Shown: positions 50,249-59,046 of the stretch, one piece after another
How the letters are laid out: every line of letters starts with the position of its first letter
Position numbering within the stretch: the stretch's first letter is position 1
Assembly (NCBI RefSeq): GCF_041431135.1
Contig: NZ_CP107799.1
Location: forward strand, 8,572,501-8,636,500
DNA length: 64,000 bases
Direction: 5' to 3'
Origin: Streptomyces sp. NBC_00554
Lineage (GTDB): Bacteria > Actinomycetota > Actinomycetes > Streptomycetales > Streptomycetaceae
Translations under genes and position numbers: made by a program
The notes under the pieces: model-generated
What the model was told of the DNA's origin: nothing
What the model saw: the letters and a program-made list of their open reading frames with translations, nothing else
The model's database searches: none

Positions 50249-50633
50249 CCTGCAGTAATCCAGTCGTCCGCGCCTCTGACCTGCCCAGATGGGTCTTTCG
50301 GGGTCTTTCAGGGGTGCGCCGCGTTACGCAGCCGATTCTCCCCACGCGCTCCCCAGCGCCGCCCGTACTCCCCAGATTCTCTCCAAGGGAGCGCGGAGGG
50401 AGGGGGTCAGTGCGCCCGGTGTTCGCGCTTTTGAAGCGGGTGCGGTATTCGCCGTGCGTGACTCCCGGATGCCACGGCATGCACGAGCAGGGCGGCCTTC
50501 TCACTGGCATCTTCGAGCCTGCCCAACGTGGAAGAGCGCTGGCCAGGGGACGGAGTCCTGCTGCACGCGACCCCCGGTTCGGCCAACCGGGGATCGTTTG
50601 CTCGATGGGCGCAGTGGGTGCCAGGAGGGTGTT
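50249..50633. other. Non-coding junction region with hairpin
   Basis: 385 bases after the HipA break, with no credible gene. Contains the hairpin at 50572-50592. Confidence 0.5.
50572..50592. repeat. Perfect hairpin, left copy
   Basis: CCCCGGTT-CGGCC-AACCGGGG. The same 21-nt element, with one loop base changed, recurs at 59050-59070. It lies 41 nt past the end of the orphan minus-strand gene and may terminate it. Confidence 0.7.
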
Positions 50634-52034
50634 TCAGAGCGGGCGCCTTCTGCGAATGGGTAGGACGCTCAGGGCCATGACGGTCCCGTCCTCGTGGACG
50701 GAGATCGGGCCGTTCCAGTGTCTGGCTGCATTCGTGCCGTTCCAGTCGGAGCGGAGTTTGTACGCGGCATGCCGGTATTCTTCGATGCGCCCGTTGCTGA
50801 TCAAGTCGTACAGGTCCTCGGCCATGCCGGAGAATGCTTCGATCCGTACGGTCTCCATGCGGAAGACGTGATCGGTGCCGACGAACTTAGTGCCGCCGAT
50901 CATGATGTGTGCGTCGTGGACGCTGGACGTGGCGGCGAAGGCGGGCACGTCGTAATGCTGTCGGCCCTGGCCCTTCGTCAGGTACTGGGCTGTCCGGGGT
51001 CCTCCGCCGGCGAATGCGGTCAGGCCGGCGCTCCCGGTGCGGGCCAGGAGTTGTCCGAACCAGGCGAGGTCCTCATCGGATACCTGAAATCCGTCGGCGG
51101 TCCGTGCCCTCCTACCCTCGTGGGCGGGTATGCGGATCGCGTTGGGGTAAGGGATTCCGCTCTTGTCTTCCGCCGAGAGGTCGGCGTTTCGCGGTGCGCC
51201 GGGAATGCGCTCGGGAAGGAGTGCTTCACCGGGGGATTGCAGGGCGTTGACGACGACTCCGCCCTGGCCCATGAGTTCGGTGGAGAGCAGCAGGCACTGC
51301 ACGGTGTTCCACGGGCCGATCTGCATGCCCTCGGCCAGCTCGGAGCCCCTGGCCAGCTGCCGGGCCGTGGTGCTGCGGGAACGGCTGGTCCGCTTGCTCG
51401 GCTTCTGGTGGTTTCCTTTGCACACCACGAAGGTGACGATCGACGGCTCGCCGGGCTTCCATGCCTCGATGAGGTAGTCCGGCCGGGGCCGTGAGCCCTT
51501 CGAGCGTTCCGAGCCGCCCAAGGCCCAGCCGGCCCGCAGCACCGTGCTCGTGTCCACGACCGAGACCACGCGGTCGGGGTACTGCCGTTTCACGATGTGT
51601 TCTGCCACCGCGAGTCCGAAGCCGACGCCCAACTCCTGGGACTGCATGGCCTTGTACCTGCGCTCAGGCGTGCGGCCCTTGACGGTGAGCTCCACGGCTC
51701 CCGCCCGGTCGCCGTGCACGGCCTCGCAGTACTTCAGGCTCTGCCAGTGTTCGGCGAGTCCGCGCGCCATTCCCTGGCCGGCCAGCGCGTAGCCGCGCGC
51801 TACGGCATGCAGTACCCGCCATGGCGTCAGTTCGATGGTCCGGCCGCACTCGGTCCGGGTAACGGGCTGCAGATCGGGCTTTCTGCGCCCCGACTCCTGG
51901 CCCTTCTCACGCCGTTGTGCGTCGATGGCTGTCGCCGCTTTCCCTGCGTGTTCCACCAGGTCCGCTGTCGAACGGACGTGGATGCTCGTCTGGAGGCTGA
52001 GTTCGTTGAGGATCTGTCGCGCGGTTCTTGCCAT
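50634..52034 (-). CDS. orphan protein of unknown function, possibly nuclease-like
   Basis: 466 residues, soluble, no named family recognised. A central stretch, VVSVVDTSTVLRAGWALGG, then RPRPDYLIEAWKPGEPSIVT and FVVCKGNHQK, has the spacing of a PD-(D/E)xK nuclease core (PD ... xxK) but the acidic residue before CK is replaced by Val. Other stretches: LGVGFGLAVAEHIVKRQYPD and RQLARGSELAEGMQIGPWNT. Placed on a presumed island. Codon use is high-GC like its neighbours. The ATG at 52034 has only GGGGGGACGC before it. The frame opens to 52193. Confidence 0.65.
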   Translation of the reverse strand: MARTARQILNELSLQTSIHVRSTADLVEHAGKAATAIDAQRREKGQESGRRKPDLQPVTRTECGRTIELTPWRVLHAVARGYALAGQGMARGLAEHWQSLKYCEAVHGDRAGAVELTVKGRTPERRYKAMQSQELGVGFGLAVAEHIVKRQYPDRVVSVVDTSTVLRAGWALGGSERSKGSRPRPDYLIEAWKPGEPSIVTFVVCKGNHQKPSKRTSRSRSTTARQLARGSELAEGMQIGPWNTVQCLLLSTELMGQGGVVVNALQSPGEALLPERIPGAPRNADLSAEDKSGIPYPNAIRIPAHEGRRARTADGFQVSDEDLAWFGQLLARTGSAGLTAFAGGGPRTAQYLTKGQGRQHYDVPAFAATSSVHDAHIMIGGTKFVGTDHVFRMETVRIEAFSGMAEDLYDLISNGRIEEYRHAAYKLRSDWNGTNAARHWNGPISVHEDGTVMALSVLPIRRRRPL

Positions 52035-52296
52035 GCGTCCCCCCACGGTGTCCGCGTGCCCTGGCCAGCCGTGAACGGTAATTCGGAGCATCGGGGCGCA
52101 TACAAGTGCGCATGGTGAGCCATGGTGCAGAACTGGCCACACTGGGACCGGGTATGACCAGCGATGACAGAAGCCATGCCGACCGTCCGACAATCCGCAC
52201 TCGTCAACTGGGAACCGCCCAAGTGCCCTCGTCCCGGGGGATGTTCGAGTGGATGAGCCGGGCAGTCATGCCCCCGCCGATGAGAAGGAGGCGGGC

Positions 52297-52512
52297 ATGG
52301 ACCCGAACGAGCATCACAACGGTGCCACACCGGACCCCGAGCAGCCGGCGGGCCGATCTCCAGCACAGCTGCAGGGTGAGGGACGGCAGGACCGCGACTG
52401 CGCGGTCGCGGATCTGGCGGGCGAGTTCGGTGCGGAGCTGGTGCGAGCCATCCGCGTGGGCCTGGCCCAGGGGAACAGCTCGGCGCACGGTCCCAGGGGC
52501 CGTCTCAGCTGA
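52297..52512 (+). CDS. small acidic protein on the island
   Basis: 71 residues: MDPNEHHNGATPDPEQPAGR and later AVADLAGEFGAELVRAIRVG. AAGGAGG stands 5 nt before ATG 52297. No known family. It overlaps the start of the integrase-like fragment in another frame, so it may be a remnant. Confidence 0.45.
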   Translation: MDPNEHHNGATPDPEQPAGRSPAQLQGEGRQDRDCAVADLAGEFGAELVRAIRVGLAQGNSSAHGPRGRLS

Positions 52513-52736
52513 GCTGGTACGCCTTCGCGACCCAGTACGCGCAGGCACACTGGCCTGGCAGGGCGGCGAAGACCCGGGACGAGGTCAGCGACGCACTGAC
52601 CGCTGTGACTGTGGCGATGCTGTGGGACCTTCCTGGCCGGCCGAACGGCCAGTTGCTGCGCCGTGCCCTGCCGCCCTGCTCCTGCCCAGCCCGGGCGGAG
52701 ACGGTTTCCTGGTTGTCGCACTTGCCCTCGGGCTGA
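52470..52736 (+). pseudogene. integrase (tyrosine recombinase) N-terminal remnant
   Basis: Reading GEQLGARSQGPSQLSWYAFA, then TQYAQAHWPGRAAKTRDEVS and DALTAVTVAMLWDLPGRPNG. It resembles the N-terminal SAM-like region of Streptomyces phage/ICE-type integrases (WYAFA..YA..HWP.AAAKTRDEVSDAL..VT.AML). There is no start codon with RBS, and homology is lost after LLRRAL, followed by a stop. The catalytic part is absent. Confidence 0.5.
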
Positions 52737-52879
52737 CGGTTGTCGGCATACAGGGCAGCCCCCGCTGTCCTCGGCCACCGGCTCCTGACCGTGTGGCTGG
52801 GCCTGTTTCCCGTGCTGGTGGTGCTCGGCGTGCCGGTCCGGCGCGAGGCGATCCGACATGCCTCGGAGGCTGACCGCTC

Positions 52880-52906
52880 GTTCAGGTTGGTTCAGCGTCT
52901 GTTCAG
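52880..52906 (+). promoter_or_regulatory. Three phased GTTCAG repeats before PepSY gene
   Basis: GTTCAG at 52880, 52890 and 52901 (10- and 11-bp steps), 73 bases before the PepSY ATG. Typical of OmpR-family response regulator sites. The same arrangement stands before the lipoprotein gene at 55934. Confidence 0.65.
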
Positions 52907-52979
52907 CGGGCCTGTCGCACCCTGAGGCAGTCAGCTCGGCCGCACGCAGCGGCCGGAGGATGCGGCGAGAGGATGCGGC

Positions 52980-53306
52980 ATGAAGCGCAAGGGCAATTGG
53001 ATCGTGGGGGCCGGGCTCTCGGCCGCCCTCATCGGCGGTGGTACCGGCATCGCTGTAGCAACGACCGGTGCTGACGACAACGAGACACCCATCTCGGGGC
53101 CTGCGCTGGAGAAGGCGAGCGCCGCAGCACTCGCGTACACCGGAGAAGGCAAGGTGACGGACTCCGAGGTCGGCGACGAGGAGGGCTATTACGAGGTCGA
53201 GGTCACGCTCGACAACGGCAAGCAGGCCGACGTACACCTGGACAAGGACTTCAAGGTCCTCGGCAGTCAGGTGGACGGCGGAGACGAGCCGAACGACAAG
53301 GACTGA
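52980..53306 (+). CDS. PepSY domain secreted/anchored protein
   Basis: 108 residues. An N-terminal membrane/signal segment (WIVGAGLSAALIGGGTGIAV) precedes a single PepSY domain (ALEKASAAALAYTGEGKVTD, GYYEVEVTLDNGKQADVHLD). PepSY proteins often accompany two-component systems and inhibit proteases or modulate sensor kinases. Here the cognate genes follow 0.5 kb downstream, and phased repeats upstream suggest control by that regulator. Confidence 0.82.
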   Translation: MKRKGNWIVGAGLSAALIGGGTGIAVATTGADDNETPISGPALEKASAAALAYTGEGKVTDSEVGDEEGYYEVEVTLDNGKQADVHLDKDFKVLGSQVDGGDEPNDKD

Positions 53307-53815
53307 TCCCGGAGCGCTGCATCGGACCGCGCCCGTTGCCAGGTGCGGCGCCGGTCAGGGCTCCAGCCGATGGCCGTGTCCATAGCTGGTGATTCGTGGC
53401 AGCCGGGCCGGACGCGAGGACGAATCGGCCGCATCGATGAGGCGGTGGCGGGTGTTGGTGGAGCCGAATCAGTTCTCGTCCCTGACCTCTGGCATCAGCG
53501 GCTTGCCGGATACGGCCGCTCCCCCCGATGCCGGGCGAGCACCGGCGAGCAACTCGGACTCTTCGGGCTGGAGCGAGCCTTCGCGGGGCCGCAGGCGTGG
53601 ATATGGCAGGTCGCCCCAGCCAGGTCGGGGATGGGGCGGGAGGCCGTGTTGTTCCCTCGGAAGCGATGGGGCGGGGGCGCCTCTGTTTTCGATGTGGAGC
53701 GAGGAATGTGACGCGGGGACTGTGTGAGGTCAAGGGTCATGTCGGACTCGAGCGGCACTGCCATCCGGGCTCCGAAGGCGGGGCCACACTGCTCCGCCTG
53801 CATTTCCACTCCCGC
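53307..53815. other. Non-coding or decayed region
   Basis: About 510 bases between the PepSY gene and the response regulator promoter. Short frames on both strands lack RBS and consistent codon bias. It may hold decayed mobile DNA, but I cannot name it. Confidence 0.45.
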
Positions 53816-53843
53816 TTGTCACCGCCCGGGGCTCCCGTAGCGT
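53816..53843 (+). promoter_or_regulatory. Promoter of the two-component operon
   Basis: TTGTCA (53816-53821), 16-nt spacer, TAGCGT (53838-53843). The -10 ends 7 nt before ATG 53851, so the response regulator message is leaderless. Confidence 0.65.
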
Positions 53844-53850
53844 GGACCGT

Positions 53851-54528
53851 ATGCGCGTGCTGATCGTCGAGGACGAGGAGCGGTTCGCGGCCGGGCTGAG
53901 GGACGGTCTGGAGGCCGAGGGATTCGCCGTGGACGTGGCGCTCGACGGGGTGGACGGGCTGTGGATGGCGCGTGAGAGCGCGTACGACGCGATTGTCCTC
54001 GACATCATGCTGCCGAGGCTCAACGGCTACCGGGTCTGCCGGACGCTGCGTGGTGAGGGCAACTGGACGCCGATCCTCATGCTCACCGCCAAGGAGGGCG
54101 AGTGGGACGAGATCGAGGGCCTCGACACCGGCGCCGACGACTACCTCACCAAGCCCGTCTCGTACGCCGTGCTGCTCGCCCGGCTGCGGGCGCTGTTGCG
54201 GCGGGAGGCACGCGAGCGGCCCGCGGTGCTCGCGGTGGGCGACCTGCGGCTGGATCCGGCCGCGCGCACGGTGACCCGGTCCGGGCGTCAGGTCGAGGTG
54301 ACGGCACGGGAGTTGGCCGTGCTGGAGTTCCTGATGCGGCGGACAGGCGAGTCCGTCAGCAAGCGGACGATCCTCGACCATGTGTGGGGCGACGACTTCG
54401 AGGGCGATCCGAACATCGTCGAGGTGTATGTGCGGCGCCTGCGCAACAAGGTTGATCGTCCCTTCGGGAGGGACTCCCTGCGGACCGTGCGGGGGCACGG
54501 ATATCGGTTGGTGCCGGATGGCGGGTGA
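53851..54528 (+). CDS. OmpR-family response regulator
   Basis: 225 residues. Receiver domain with the acidic pocket EDE (7-9), phospho-acceptor D51 (AIVLDIMLPRLNG), T/K residues LTAKEG and YLTKPVS. C-terminal winged helix (VEVTARELAVLEFLMRRTGE, PNIVEVYVRRLRNKVD, TVRGHGYRLV). ATG 53851 is taken because of the leaderless promoter. The kinase gene overlaps its end by 11 nt. Likely binds the TTCAG triplets at 52880 and 55860. Confidence 0.93.
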   Translation: MRVLIVEDEERFAAGLRDGLEAEGFAVDVALDGVDGLWMARESAYDAIVLDIMLPRLNGYRVCRTLRGEGNWTPILMLTAKEGEWDEIEGLDTGADDYLTKPVSYAVLLARLRALLRREARERPAVLAVGDLRLDPAARTVTRSGRQVEVTARELAVLEFLMRRTGESVSKRTILDHVWGDDFEGDPNIVEVYVRRLRNKVDRPFGRDSLRTVRGHGYRLVPDGG

Positions 54529-55747
54529 ACGGCGGCGCCTGCGGACTGTGCGCATCCGGGCCACGGTGATCGCCGCACTGGCAGTGGGGCTCGCGCTGAT
54601 CGCCGGAGGCGCCGCCCTGGTGCTCGGGCTGCGGGTCGAGCTGAGCAACGACGTGCGGGACGCCGCGCGGACCCGCGCGGGCGAGGTGGCTCGGGTGATC
54701 GAGGCGGGGAGAGGGGTGCCCGAGGTCAGCGTGGCCGACCCCGACGAGGAGTTCCTGCAGGTCGTCGACCAGCGGGGGACGGTTGTCGCGGCGAGCTCGA
54801 ACATTGAGGGACTCCCGGCGCTGGCTCGGCTCCGGTCCGGCGGCAGCACCGAGGTCGACACCCCGATCGACGAGGACCCGTTCCTGGTGGTGGCGGTCGC
54901 GGCGCGGGACGGCGACCGGCGCCTGACCGTCCTGGACGGCCGTACACCCGCCGGGGTCGCCGAGGCCACCTCCACGGTCACCCGGATGCTGCTCATCGGC
55001 CTGCCCGTGCTGCTGGCCCTGGCAGCCGCCGCGACCTGGGCCGCCGTGGGGCGGACGCTGCGGCGGGTCGCACGCGCCGAGGCGGCGCAACGGCACTTCG
55101 TCTCGGACGCCTCGCACGAACTGCGCTCACCCGTCGCCACGGTCCGGCAGCACGCCGAGGTGGCCCTCGCCCATCCGGGGCGCGCCGATGCCGGGGTGCT
55201 GGCAGGGACGGTCCTGGAGGAGGCCGTCCGCATGCAGCGCCTGGTGGAGGATCTCCTTCTCCTCGCCCGCGCCGACGAGGACGCGATCCGGCCGCCGCGG
55301 CGCCCCGTCGATCTGGACGACCTGGTCTTCGAGGAGGCTCGGCGGCTGCGGGAACGGCAGGATGGCCCGCGCGTCGACAGTAGCGGGGTCTCGGCCGGGC
55401 GGGTCCTGGGCGATGAGGACGGCCTGCGCCGCGTGGTCCGCAACCTCGGCGAGAACGCCGCCCGCCACGCCCGCTCCCGGGTCGCCCTGACGCTCCGCGA
55501 GGTCGGCGCAACCGTACGGCTGGACGTCGACGACGACGGCCCCGGGGTGCCGGAGGGGGAGCGGGCCCGGATCTTCGAACGCTTCGTACGCCTGGACGAG
55601 TCCCGCGCGAGGGGAGAGGGCGGAGCCGGCCTGGGCCTCGCGATCGTGGCCGAGCTGGTGGCCGCGCACGGGGGCACGGTGACGGTCGGGACGGCGCCGG
55701 AGCTGGGCGGAGCGTGCTTCACGGTGAGGTTGCCGGCCACCCACTGA
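54518..55747 (+). CDS. sensor histidine kinase with very short HAMP-less linker
   Basis: 409 residues. TM1 about 14-36, an extracellular domain of about 115 residues, TM2 about 156-177. The phospho-acceptor is H200 in FVSDASHELRSPVATV, only about 22 residues after TM2, so there is no room for a normal HAMP domain. The ATPase domain has N (GENAARHA), DDDGPGVPEG and GGAGLGLAIV boxes. The extracellular signal is unknown. Translationally coupled to the regulator. Confidence 0.9.
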   Translation: MAGERRRLRTVRIRATVIAALAVGLALIAGGAALVLGLRVELSNDVRDAARTRAGEVARVIEAGRGVPEVSVADPDEEFLQVVDQRGTVVAASSNIEGLPALARLRSGGSTEVDTPIDEDPFLVVAVAARDGDRRLTVLDGRTPAGVAEATSTVTRMLLIGLPVLLALAAAATWAAVGRTLRRVARAEAAQRHFVSDASHELRSPVATVRQHAEVALAHPGRADAGVLAGTVLEEAVRMQRLVEDLLLLARADEDAIRPPRRPVDLDDLVFEEARRLRERQDGPRVDSSGVSAGRVLGDEDGLRRVVRNLGENAARHARSRVALTLREVGATVRLDVDDDGPGVPEGERARIFERFVRLDESRARGEGGAGLGLAIVAELVAAHGGTVTVGTAPELGGACFTVRLPATH

Positions 55748-55859
55748 GGGGTGCGGGGCTGTGACGTTGTGCGGCCTCGCCGCGTGGGGCGCGACGAGTC
55801 ATCACGAACCCGCAGCCGTCCACAAACCGAATGCCCCGTTTTGCGCCGCCTGACGGCCC

Positions 55860-55886
55860 GTTCAGGTGTGTTCAGCGTCCTTTCAG
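55860..55886 (+). promoter_or_regulatory. Three phased TTCAG repeats before the lipoprotein gene
   Basis: GTTCAG at 55860 and 55870, and TTTCAG at 55881: same 10- and 11-bp steps as at 52880. It lies 47 bases before the ATG of the lipoprotein gene. Confidence 0.65.
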
Positions 55887-55933
55887 AGGGTCAGCGGGAC
55901 GCTCGTCGCAGGCCACATCCCAGGGAGGCTGCC

Positions 55934-57286
55934 ATGAGCACCAACCGCCCCATCCTGCTGACCGGAGCATCCGTAACCGCCGCCGTACTCCTGGCCGGTG
56001 CGTGCTCGGGAGCCGCCGACACCGCTGACCGCCAAACGGAGCCGAGCGCCTGCGTTCACGTCGTCGAGGAAGGATCGGGCAAGACGGGCGACGCCTGCCT
56101 GCCCACGGCGCCCGCAGCGGACCGGGCCGACCTCACCGAGCCCCGCTTCACGCACCCCACCCGGATCACGAACCCGCTCCACCCCACCAGCGAGGTCACC
56201 CAGACGATCTACGGCGGCCAGGTGGACGGCAAACCCTTCCGTACCGAGGTCAGCCTGCTGCCCGGCACGAAGACCATCGACGTGAACGGCAAGCCGGTCG
56301 AGGCTCGCATCAGCCAGTACGCGGCCTTCTCCGACGGCCGGATCCAGGAGGTCGCCCTCGACTGGTACGCACAGGCCGACGACGGTTCCGTCTGGTACCT
56401 CGGCGAGGACGTCTTCAACTACGACAACGGGGTCGTCGCCGACACCGAAGGCACCTGGCAGGCGGGCCGCGACAACGCACCGGCAGCGATGATCATGCCC
56501 GCGGACCCGGAGAAGGGTGACGTCTACTGTCCCGAGAACCTCCCGGAGATCGTCTTCGAGGAAGTCACCGTACGAGCCGTGGACCAGACGGTCGACGGGC
56601 CGTACGGCGAGGTCGAGGGCGCGATGACCGTCCGTGAACTGCACATGGACGGCTCGACCGAGGACAAGGTGTTCGCGCCGGGGTACGGGGAGTTCTCGAC
56701 CGGCGCCGAGGGCGGCGACCTGGAGGCGGTGTCGCTCGCGGTGCCCACCGACGCGACGCCCGGGCCGCTGCCGGCCCGGCTGACCGCCCTGGACCGTGCT
56801 GCCGTTGCTGCCCACGAGTCGCCCGGGGCCGCCGCCGTCCGGCAGGTCCGCGCCGCGTGGGACGCGTACCGTGCCTCCGACGCCGTAGCGCAGCTGCTGG
56901 AGCGGCAGATGGAGCGTGACCTCGTCGCCCTGGAGAAGGCCGGGGACGGTGCGCAGGCGGTGGACCCGGCCCTCCGCGTCGCCCAGAACGTGACGGACCT
57001 GCGGCTCCGCTACGAGCCCGTGCCGACGGTCGACCGGGACCGACTCGCCCTCTGGACGCGCCAGTTGACGATCGACGCGAAAGCAGGGAACGAGGGCGCC
57101 GTCGCGGGCGACGTGACGGCCCTGGAGCTCGCATGGGAGCGCATGCGGCACCCGGTCCTGGACGCCGTACCGGTGGACGCGGACCTGAAGAAGCTCCGCG
57201 CGGCAGCCGATGGCAAGGACACGGCCGAGATACAGCGGCTCGTGCCCGAACTCACCGAGCACATCGCGGAGTTGGAGGGTAAGTAG
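55934..57286 (+). CDS. lipoprotein of unknown function, probably regulated by the adjacent two-component system
   Basis: 450 residues. Signal peptide with lipobox LLAGAC (Cys near residue 22). The mature protein has a beta-rich N-terminal half (PRFTHPTRITNPLHPTSEVT, DWYAQADDGSVWYLGEDVFN, DGPYGEVEGAMTVREL) and a helical C-terminal half with many conserved charged residues (RQVRAAWDAYRASDAVAQLL). No named family recognised. GGGAGG 8 nt before the ATG sets the start. Its promoter carries the phased TTCAG repeats. Confidence 0.8.
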   Translation: MSTNRPILLTGASVTAAVLLAGACSGAADTADRQTEPSACVHVVEEGSGKTGDACLPTAPAADRADLTEPRFTHPTRITNPLHPTSEVTQTIYGGQVDGKPFRTEVSLLPGTKTIDVNGKPVEARISQYAAFSDGRIQEVALDWYAQADDGSVWYLGEDVFNYDNGVVADTEGTWQAGRDNAPAAMIMPADPEKGDVYCPENLPEIVFEEVTVRAVDQTVDGPYGEVEGAMTVRELHMDGSTEDKVFAPGYGEFSTGAEGGDLEAVSLAVPTDATPGPLPARLTALDRAAVAAHESPGAAAVRQVRAAWDAYRASDAVAQLLERQMERDLVALEKAGDGAQAVDPALRVAQNVTDLRLRYEPVPTVDRDRLALWTRQLTIDAKAGNEGAVAGDVTALELAWERMRHPVLDAVPVDADLKKLRAAADGKDTAEIQRLVPELTEHIAELEGK

Positions 57287-57393
57287 CCGCCTGCAGGGGG
57301 GCTTGTGCGGGGCCGCAGTCCAAGTGCCTCGTTTGCCCCGGTCCTGCCGGGTGCAGCGCAGTTACCCTGCAGGCAGACCGACCCGGCCTTCGG

Positions 57394-58458
57394 TCAAGCC
57401 CCGTGTCCGTGTTCGCCCCGCGGCTGCCTCTCGGCCTCGCTCGAGCGCGCGGGTGCCGTGCGGCGGTGCCCGGCTCGGCGACTGTGAACGAGCATGATGG
57501 CCGGGCCTGTTGCCAGGAGCAGGGCGAGAGCCGCGTAGCCGTAGGTGAGGGTGGCCAAGGTGGCGACCGCGGCCACCAGCAACGGACCGCCCGCGTCGCC
57601 GAGTTCACGTCCGAGCTCGGCGGAACCCATGGTCTGACCGAGACGCTCCTGGGGGGTGGAGGCCGCCAGGGCGGCGAAGCCGAGCGGGGTGATCAGACCC
57701 GTGCCGACGCCGATCAGCGCCGCTGCGATGAGTACGCCGGTCAGGCCGGGCAGCATGGCGCAGGTCAGGCCGGCGGCCGTGACAAGCAGTCCGATGCCGA
57801 TCCCGGCGGGGGCGGTGATGCGTCCGGCGTCCAGGGCCCGCCCGGCTCGGGGTTGGACGATCGCGGCGCACATGGCCAGTACGGAGACGGCGGCGCCGGT
57901 GGCCACCGTGCCAAGACCGGCCGCGGCCCCGGACACCGGCAGGAAGCCGACCCCGACGGACAGGGCGGCGGTCGCGCCCGCGAGGGCCGCGGTCGGCCGC
58001 AGGAACGCCGGGTCGGCCAGCCGCCGGGCCAGGTCCAGCACGGTCTGCCGCGTGCGCGGCAGCGGAGGTACGCGGGGAACAGCGAGCACGGCCCACACCG
58101 CGACGACTGCGCCGAGCACCGCCATCACCGCGAACAGCAGCCGCAGGCCGCCGGACCAGACGATCACGCCGCCCAGCAGCGGGCCGAGGGTGTAGCCGAT
58201 GGACTTGTAGAAGCCGTAACTGCCGAACGCCCTCCCGTGTTTGGCCGCCGGGTTGAGCCGGGCGACCAGGGCGGAGGCCGAGGGGGAGAAGGCGGAGGCC
58301 GCGGCGCCCTGGCCGAGGCGGGCTGCCCACAGCCAGCCGGGACTGTCCGCCACGGCGTACGCGGCCGAGGCCCCGGCGAAGGCGGCCAGTCCGCCGACCA
58401 TGACCGGTCGGGCGCCGATGCGGTACGTGCACGCCGTGCGGGAGCACCGGCGCAGCAT
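57394..58458 (-). pseudogene. MFS transporter, 5'-truncated
   Basis: The reading frame gives 354 residues, about ten membrane helices. Homology starts at RIGARPVMVGGLAAFAGASA, the loop 2-3 motif A (normally G-x-L-A-D-R-x-G-R-R), so TM1-TM2 and half of motif A are missing. The ten or so residues before it (LRRCSRTACTY) are antisense to the adjacent DUF5655 remnant. Later blocks (RLGQGAAASAFSPSASALVA, YGFYKSIGYTLGPLLGGVIV) look intact. Probably inactive unless a new start rescued it. Confidence 0.7.
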
Positions 58459-58915
58459 CGACCTGGTCCGCTACCGCTACTTCGGCACCGAGCACCTCGG
58501 CCTTGAGACGGTGGCTTCGGTCAGCGGCCTGGCTGCAGTTTCCGGGACAGCCCGTCGCCGTCGCGTACCGGAGACGGCGCGGGTGCGTACGGCGGACGGC
58601 GCGATGGCCGAGCTGGCTGCGGCCGTCGACGAGGTCCTGCTCGGCCTCGGGGACGACATTACCCGGGTGCAGCGCAAGCAGTACCGGGCCTACCAGCGGC
58701 TGCTGAACTTCGCCTGCATCTGCCCGCCTCAGCAGACCAAGCTTCTCGTCTACCTCAAGGCTGACCCGAAACAGGTCGACCTCGTTCCCGGCTTCACTCG
58801 GGATGTGACGGGGCTCGGCCATCACGGCACGGGTCACCTGGAACTGCAGCTGCGTACGGAGCGGGACTTGGAGCGAGCCAAGGACCTGCTTCGTCTTAGC
58901 TACGCCGCGGCGTAG
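58420..58915 (+). pseudogene. DUF5655 / nuclease-associated gene, 5'-truncated
   Basis: From about 58420 the plus strand reads RYVHAVREHRRSIDLVRYRY then FGTEHLGLETVASVSG, which fits the end of a DUF91/NucS-like nuclease module. After a variable linker comes LNFACICPPQQTKLLVYLKA then DPKQVDLVPGFTRDVTGLGH, the DUF5655 domain. There is no start codon or RBS of its own; the open frame upstream (from 58241) is antisense to the MFS gene. So the catalytic N-terminal part is gone. Confidence 0.65.
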
Positions 58916-59046
58916 GTCAGCACATCCGGTACGGGCTGGGCCAGCGCGGTGGTGGTGCGGGGTGTGCAGTTGTTGGTCAGAGCTCGTAGCGCAGCCTTCC
59001 GACGTGACGGTCAAGGGGTGGCGGTGGAGTACTCAATGGTGCGGAC

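Noticed and set aside
52740..52925. 61-codon frame after the integrase remnant
   Set aside because: No RBS, no recognisable domain, and it overlaps the phased TTCAG operator.
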